This document shows positions 24,504-28,074 of a stretch of 28,074 bases of DNA, one piece after another. Numbering within the stretch: the first letter of the stretch is position 1; every line of letters begins with the position of its first letter. Below the pieces are notes generated by a model, which was not told where the DNA came from, did no database searches, and worked only from the letters and a program-made list of their open reading frames with translations. Position numbers and translations under genes: made by a program. Location: the NCBI GenBank assembly GCA_003564915.1, contig PXDX01000032.1, positions 1-28,074 on the forward strand, written 5' to 3'. The stretch comes from a candidate division WWE3 bacterium. Its GTDB lineage: Bacteria > Patescibacteriota > WWE3 > UBA101185 > UBA10185.

Positions 24504-25697
24504 TTATTCCAATTTTTCAAAAATTGCTAAAGTGTTACGTGCGGTATTTTCCCAGGAAAAGCCCAAACCTATCTCTTTTGCCTTTGTAATGTATTCTTGA
24601 GGATAATTGCTAAAAGCTTCGGCAATTCCCTGAGAAATGGATTCCTGATCCATAGGATCCACAAGAAATGCCGGTAGGTCGTCGGAACTTAAATCAGAGG
24701 AGGGTTCAGAAATATCAGATCCAAAATTATCATAGCCCCGTAAAATAGACCTGTAAGAAGGTATATTAGAAATTATACATGGTACTTCTGAAATCATAGC
24801 CTCCAAAAGAGTTAAACCAAATCCCTCCTCAAACGATGTACTGACAAAACCAACGGAAAAGTGCATTAGAGCAGGTAATTCTTTATCAGAAACTCTACCG
24901 GCGAAAATAACGTTCTTCTCAACACCGTGCTCTTTGGGGGTCTCTAAACTCTCATCGTATTGCCATCCTTTTTTACCGCACACAACCAATTGAGTTTCCG
25001 GAGGTATCTTACCTTTCCTTAAAGCTCCGGCAAATCCCGCAACCAAACCAGGGATATTTTTTCTAGGCTGTATGGTAGATACAAAAATAAAGTAAGGCTT
25101 ATCCTCCAAGCCATACTTCTCCAGTACTGATCTATCTTTTTTGATATTAGAGCTAAACAACAAGGAAACTCCTTCAGGTATGACTGTTACCTTGGAGCTA
25201 TCGACCCAGCCGTTCGATACGAGAGCCGTTTTTGTGTGCGGAGACGGGGTAATAACATGATCTGCGGTTCTAACTGATAATATCATGGGAATCTTGACCC
25301 TTGATGCGGTTAAAAGATTCTTATAGCCGTGGATATAATCAAGACCATGGATCATGCTTACCCACGATGTATTTCTTGCCTTAAAGGGTCCTTTAACGGC
25401 TAGAAAAGGGAGTGTGTGGGAAGAGCTGAAAAAGACATCTACGGGATTTTTTCTCAACTCTTTAAAAAGTCCCGCTTGGGTCCATAAAATTGACGAAGAA
25501 ACAATCTGATAATAAAAATTTGGGTTTCCGTTGGTCAGATCCCAAAAGAATATATCCGAAGGTTCTTCTTTGAAATATAGGATATATTCATTGGATGTAT
25601 CTATTAGAGCGAGATTTTTTATTAGAAAATACAGATATTTTTCCGGACCTGCGGGTCTTTTCTCTAATAAATAACGGCAATCGATCCCAATTAACAT
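24504..25697 (-). CDS. Family 4 glycosyltransferase, mannosyltransferase-like
   Basis: Seen: 397 residues from ATG 25697. MLIGIDCRYLLEKRPAG at the start has the GIDxR and acceptor loop seen in WbpY/MtfB-type mannosyltransferases. HGLDYIH follows, then PSPHTK, FVSTIQPRKN with the donor-phosphate Arg-Lys, CGKKGW, and EX7E in SFEEGFGLTLLEAM. Known: these enzymes add mannose-like sugars to O-antigen or glycan precursors. The frame extends upstream to an ATG at 25733, but that codon lies inside the HU terminator hairpin and before the -10 box at 25709-25704; ATG 25697 is 6 nt after that box. It ends 44 nt before the CAP gene start. Confidence 0.9.
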   Translation of the reverse strand: MLIGIDCRYLLEKRPAGPEKYLYFLIKNLALIDTSNEYILYFKEEPSDIFFWDLTNGNPNFYYQIVSSSILWTQAGLFKELRKNPVDVFFSSSHTLPFLAVKGPFKARNTSWVSMIHGLDYIHGYKNLLTASRVKIPMILSVRTADHVITPSPHTKTALVSNGWVDSSKVTVIPEGVSLLFSSNIKKDRSVLEKYGLEDKPYFIFVSTIQPRKNIPGLVAGFAGALRKGKIPPETQLVVCGKKGWQYDESLETPKEHGVEKNVIFAGRVSDKELPALMHFSVGFVSTSFEEGFGLTLLEAMISEVPCIISNIPSYRSILRGYDNFGSDISEPSSDLSSDDLPAFLVDPMDQESISQGIAEAFSNYPQEYITKAKEIGLGFSWENTARNTLAIFEKLE

Positions 25698-25703
25698 AAA
25701 TTG

Positions 25704-25709
25704 ATTATA
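25704..25709 (-). promoter_or_regulatory. -10 box for the GT4 gene at 25697
   Basis: Consensus TATAAT on the minus strand, with 6 nt to the ATG, again leaderless. Its upstream region runs directly into the HU terminator. Confidence 0.55.
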
Positions 25710-25718
25710 CATTTGCAC

Positions 25719-25746
25719 AAAAAACCCCGCCATAGGCGGGGTTTTT
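25719..25746 (-). terminator. Intrinsic terminator after the HU gene
   Basis: Minus strand: A run, CCCCGCC-TAT-GGCGGGG hairpin (7 G:C pairs, 3-nt loop), then six T. The stem lies at 25741-25725. It sits 19 nt after the HU stop. Because A and T runs flank both sides it could work on both strands. Confidence 0.93.
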
Positions 25747-25765
25747 AAGGATTATGCGATGAGAT

Positions 25766-26041
25766 TTACTCTTTTACCGCGTCCTTGAGTCCTTTTCCTG
25801 CTCTAAAAGCGGGGGTCTTAGTAGCGGGGATTCTCATGGGGGCTCCTGTTTGAGGGTTCCTACCCATTCGAGCTGCCCTAGATCTTACCTCAAAAGTACC
25901 AAATCCAGTCCAAGTTACTTTCTCGCCCCTTGAGAGTGCGTCGGCGACAATTTCGGCGACCGCATCAACAGCTTTCTTAGCATCCACTTTGGGCATACCA
26001 GCTTGATCGGCAACCATGTCAATTAAATCTGTCTTTGTCAT
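25766..26041 (-). CDS. hup: HU-family DNA-binding protein
   Basis: Seen: 91 residues from ATG 26041 (MTKTDLIDMVADQAG), the usual HU length. The beta-arm segment has VTWTGFGTFEVR (43-54), RMGRNPQTG (59-67) and the Pro-containing tip region MRIPATKTPAFRAGK. Known: HU dimers bend and compact DNA in the nucleoid. The frame could begin 7 codons earlier at a TTG, but the Shine-Dalgarno site AAGGGGGTG lies in those codons, 8 nt before ATG 26041, so that ATG is the start. It has its own -10 box and a strong terminator, so it is transcribed alone and probably strongly. Confidence 0.96.
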   Translation of the reverse strand: MTKTDLIDMVADQAGMPKVDAKKAVDAVAEIVADALSRGEKVTWTGFGTFEVRSRAARMGRNPQTGAPMRIPATKTPAFRAGKGLKDAVKE

Positions 26042-26049
26042 TCTATGTG

Positions 26050-26058
26050 CACCCCCTT
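26050..26058 (-). promoter_or_regulatory. Shine-Dalgarno site of the HU gene
   Basis: Minus strand AAGGGGGTG, one base from the full anti-SD complement AAGGAGGTG, 8 nt before ATG 26041. It decides the start. Confidence 0.8.
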
Positions 26059-26073
26059 TCAAAAAACTGCCTG

Positions 26074-26079
26074 GTTATA
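26074..26079 (-). promoter_or_regulatory. Putative -10 box for the HU gene
   Basis: TATAAC on the minus strand, 32 nt before the ATG. It would give a leader of about 26 nt holding the Shine-Dalgarno site. It begins within 10 nt of the ymdB-like stop codon. Confidence 0.45.
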
Positions 26080-26086
26080 ATTCTCC

Positions 26087-26860
26087 TCAATAATCTAATC
26101 TCTCTATGTGATTAGAATCTGTATCTAATAATACACTTCTAAACGCTTTTGTTCCAGTCTTTTCCCATTCAAACTTTTTTGGAAGACCTGTCATGAATAA
26201 ATCTATGATGATTTGACTCTTAACTCCAAGCACCGAATCTATCACTCCGGTCATCCCAACATCAGTAACAAACATTGTACCTGAAGGTAAAACTCTAGCA
26301 TCACAGGTGGGTATATGGGTATGGGTTCCAACTACTGCACCCGCCCTTCCGTCCAAATAAAAAGCTAGCGCATTCTTCTCACTTGTGGCATCTGCATGAA
26401 AATCGATCAAAGTAAAAATATCATCTTTATTGGAAAATTGTTCTAAAATCTCATCCACGGTTCTAAATGGATCTTTTAAATACGCGTTTGTTCCTCTAAA
26501 AGAGGTACGGCCTAGTAACGCTATCACTAAAAGAAAACCGTTCTCTCCCAAATCCAAAAGATCGTAACCTTTTCCGGGCGTAGATTCAGGGTAATTGGCT
26601 GCTCTCAATATAGGAAGATCCTCAATCTGATCTTCAAAATCCTTGTAATGAAAAACGTGGTCACCCCCGGTAAAAAAATCCACACCCGCATCCTGCATTT
26701 CTTCTAATGTTCCTGCGGTTGCACCTCTTCCGTGAGCCAGGTTATCAACGTTCCCTATAACAATGTCGATACTTTTTTCGCGTCGTAAACCAGGAAGAAT
26801 ATCCGCAACCAATTCTCTTCCCGGCCTGGCAACAATATCTCCTATGAACAATATTTTCAT
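26087..26860 (-). CDS. ymdB: YmdB-like metallophosphoesterase (TIGR00282 family)
   Basis: Seen: 257 residues starting MKILFIGDIVARPGR (D8). Further motifs are NVDNLAHGRG (37-46), GGDHVFH (65-71), LIDFHADATSEK (151-162), VGTHTHIPT (177-185) and TDVGMTG (199-205). Known: YmdB is a dinuclear-metal phosphodiesterase acting on 2',3'-cyclic nucleotides and is encoded next to rny in Bacillus. By alignment from memory, the usual ligands E39 and N67 are both Asp here (D39, D67), while D8, N40, catalytic H68 and the three later His (H155, H180, H182) are kept. It overlaps the 70-residue membrane gene by 4 bp, and RNase Y lies just beyond, so the bacterial rny-ymdB linkage is conserved with an insertion. 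Confidence 0.93.
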   Translation of the reverse strand: MKILFIGDIVARPGRELVADILPGLRREKSIDIVIGNVDNLAHGRGATAGTLEEMQDAGVDFFTGGDHVFHYKDFEDQIEDLPILRAANYPESTPGKGYDLLDLGENGFLLVIALLGRTSFRGTNAYLKDPFRTVDEILEQFSNKDDIFTLIDFHADATSEKNALAFYLDGRAGAVVGTHTHIPTCDARVLPSGTMFVTDVGMTGVIDSVLGVKSQIIIDLFMTGLPKKFEWEKTGTKAFRSVLLDTDSNHIERLDY

Positions 26861-27069
26861 CTATCGATCCTCGTAACTCTGAAATTATCTATAACATACA
26901 TATCGAACAGCTCTACGGGTTCATTAAGAGATAGAACAAAGATATATACCGTGCCTATGAGAATTGCAATACCAAAAACTATAGTACATCCTTTGAAAAG
27001 GGAACTAACAAAACGCATGACTATGTAATATACAAGTATTAACGCTACTCCTAAAAGTATGTAGTACAT
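26857..27069 (-). CDS. Small two-helix membrane protein between rny and ymdB
   Basis: Seen: 70 residues with hydrophobic helices near 2-22 and 27-50, a basic FKGC turn between them, and a polar tail of about 20 residues ending RVTRIDR. It starts 5 nt after the RNase Y stop and its end overlaps ymdB by 4 bp (ATGA), so it is translated with both. I do not recognise the family. Inference: because RNase Y is a membrane-anchored RNase, this protein could be a membrane partner or regulator for RNase Y or YmdB, but nothing in the sequence proves that. Confidence 0.78.
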   Translation of the reverse strand: MYYILLGVALILVYYIVMRFVSSLFKGCTIVFGIAILIGTVYIFVLSLNEPVELFDMYVIDNFRVTRIDR

Positions 27070-27074
27070 AAAAT

Positions 27075-28074
27075 TTAGCGGGCGGTTTCAGACTTGCGGG
27101 TTTCACGTATGACCGTAACATTGACAACTCCCGGATAGGTCTGTTCCAACTCTATTTTACGCGCAATTTCCCTTGCTAGCAAGGCCGTAGAGGCATCATC
27201 CACTATTTCGGGCTTCACAAAGACGCGTACTTCTCTGCCGGATGAGATGGCATATGCTTTTTCTACACCATCAAAGGAAGTTGCTGCTTCTTCCAGATCC
27301 CGCATTCGATTCGCAAAAGACTCGTAATCTTCAGAGCGCGCTCCCGGACGGGTACCGCTAATATGGTCCGCCAAGGCCACTAAGGCCGCCTCAATGGAAG
27401 AGTAACTATCGCTGTGGTGTTCACTAATACACGTCAAAACCTCTTCAGATACTCCGTGTTCCCTTAAGAATTCCACTCCATGGTCAACATGACTTCCTTT
27501 ACCGTCACCTAGAACCTTACCAATATCATGAAGTAGGCAACCTAATTTTACGGTCTCCACATCAGCATTTATTTCCCGAGCAATCACCATACCTATATTA
27601 GCAACTTCAAGAGTGTGTTTTATCATGTTCTGTCCGTAGGAGAAGCGATACTTAAATTTACCCAATGTAGAAACGATTTCTTTAGGCAAACTATATACTC
27701 CCAACATATGGCACAGTTTATCCCCTTCCTTGTAGGTTATGTGCTCGATATCCTTTTTGGTTTTTTCAACAATGTCCTCTATTCGAGCCGGTTGAATACG
27801 TCCATCAGCTATCAATCTCTCCAAAGCTATCTTCCCTATTTCCCTTCTCACCGGATCAAAGCAAGACACGGTTATCTCTCCCGGTGAAGAATCGAGATCA
27901 AGCTCAACTCCGGTAAGTTTTTCGAATGCCATAATGTTTCGACCCTCCTTACCTATAATACGACCCTTCATATCGGGATCAGGTAATTTAACTTTGGATA
28001 CCGTATGCTCAACTACATAATCTGTGGCCCCGTGCATTAAAGCATCCAACAGTATCTCCTGTGATTTCTCATCC
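27075..28074 (-). CDS. rny: Ribonuclease Y, N-terminus cut by window edge
   Basis: Seen: the frame is open from the right edge (28074) to the stop at 27075, about 333 codons, and covers the KH and HD domains. The KH motif is DMKGRIIGKEGRNI. The HD domain has YGQNMIKHTLEVA, CLLHDIGK (metal-binding His-Asp), GSHVDHGVE and SEHHSD, then ADHISGTRPGAR and the C-terminal GREVRVFVKPE and YPGVVNVTVIRETR. Known: RNase Y is the membrane-anchored endonuclease that starts mRNA decay in many bacteria. The N-terminal membrane helix and coiled coil lie outside the window. A TTG at 28049 is not the start, because the family sequence (SQEILLDAL) continues upstream. Confidence 0.97.
   Translation of the reverse strand, partial: DEKSQEILLDALMHGATDYVVEHTVSKVKLPDPDMKGRIIGKEGRNIMAFEKLTGVELDLDSSPGEITVSCFDPVRREIGKIALERLIADGRIQPARIEDIVEKTKKDIEHITYKEGDKLCHMLGVYSLPKEIVSTLGKFKYRFSYGQNMIKHTLEVANIGMVIAREINADVETVKLGCLLHDIGKVLGDGKGSHVDHGVEFLREHGVSEEVLTCISEHHSDSYSSIEAALVALADHISGTRPGARSEDYESFANRMRDLEEAATSFDGVEKAYAISSGREVRVFVKPEIVDDASTALLAREIARKIELEQTYPGVVNVTVIRETRKSETAR

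Noticed and set aside
1..28074. UGA recoding as in Gracilibacteria or Absconditabacteria
   Set aside because: Genes end naturally at TGA (for example the CAP gene at 23446-23448 and the 70-residue gene at 26857-26859), and motifs read correctly with TGA as stop.
1..28074. Mobile element, CRISPR array, rRNA or tRNA genes
   Set aside because: No transposase or integrase motif, no spaced direct repeats and no cloverleaf or rRNA-like segment was found. Intergenic gaps are too short for most of these.

Overview
The window is gene-dense, A+T-rich bacterial DNA that reads best as a Candidate Phyla Radiation (Patescibacteria) genome, perhaps Microgenomates- or WWE3-like; the lineage call is an inference. 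Supporting points are an archaeal-type stand-alone Elp3 beside bacterial RNase Y, YmdB and HU; very tight gene packing; frequent 4-bp ATGA overlaps; and many genes that begin only 6-9 nt after a -10 box. TGA is used as a stop, so this is not one of the CPR lineages that read UGA as glycine. No intergenic stretch exceeds 300 bases, and I saw no rRNA, tRNA, CRISPR, insertion sequence or integrase.

Layout. 1-1007 (-): truncated family 2 glycosyltransferase. 1155-1350 (+): a 47-residue, very basic unknown protein with its own Shine-Dalgarno site and a strong terminator. 1389-3047 (-): polytopic GT-C-like glycosyltransferase, divergent from 3107-5537 (+), which holds a methyltransferase and two GT2 enzymes. 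5529-6335 (-): unknown, possibly kinase-like protein. 6417-10929 (-): Trm9-like methyltransferase, flippase-like integral membrane protein, GT39 enzyme and Wzx-type flippase. 10972-12624 (+): Elp3. 12613-16217 (-): DUF2079 membrane protein and a second flippase. 16298-24459 (-): a long run with CAP-domain surface protein, small membrane protein, DPM1-GtrA fusion, Alg5-like GT2, UDP-glucose dehydrogenase and three GT4 enzymes. 24504-25697 (-): another GT4. 25719-28074 (-): HU with terminator, YmdB-type phosphoesterase, a small membrane protein and truncated RNase Y.

Most of the window is a surface-glycan or protein-glycosylation locus. GT2 enzymes of the polyprenyl-phosphate-sugar type (DPM1-like, Alg5-like) would charge lipid carriers. 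Cytosolic GT4/GT2 enzymes would build chains, partly from UDP-glucuronate made by the dehydrogenase. Two flippases would export the product, and three GT-C-type membrane enzymes would transfer sugars on the outer face. No oligosaccharyltransferase (PglB/Stt3) is visible here.

The most interesting item is the divergent pair around 10929-10972. Elp3 makes the cm5 group on wobble uridine of tRNA. The gene firing away from it, across only 42 bp, encodes a methyltransferase whose motifs follow eukaryotic Trm9, the enzyme that methylates cm5U34 to mcm5U34. If real, this would be a compact two-gene bacterial mcm5U pathway. A second general feature is a set of apparently leaderless promoters, which also corrects several start codons.
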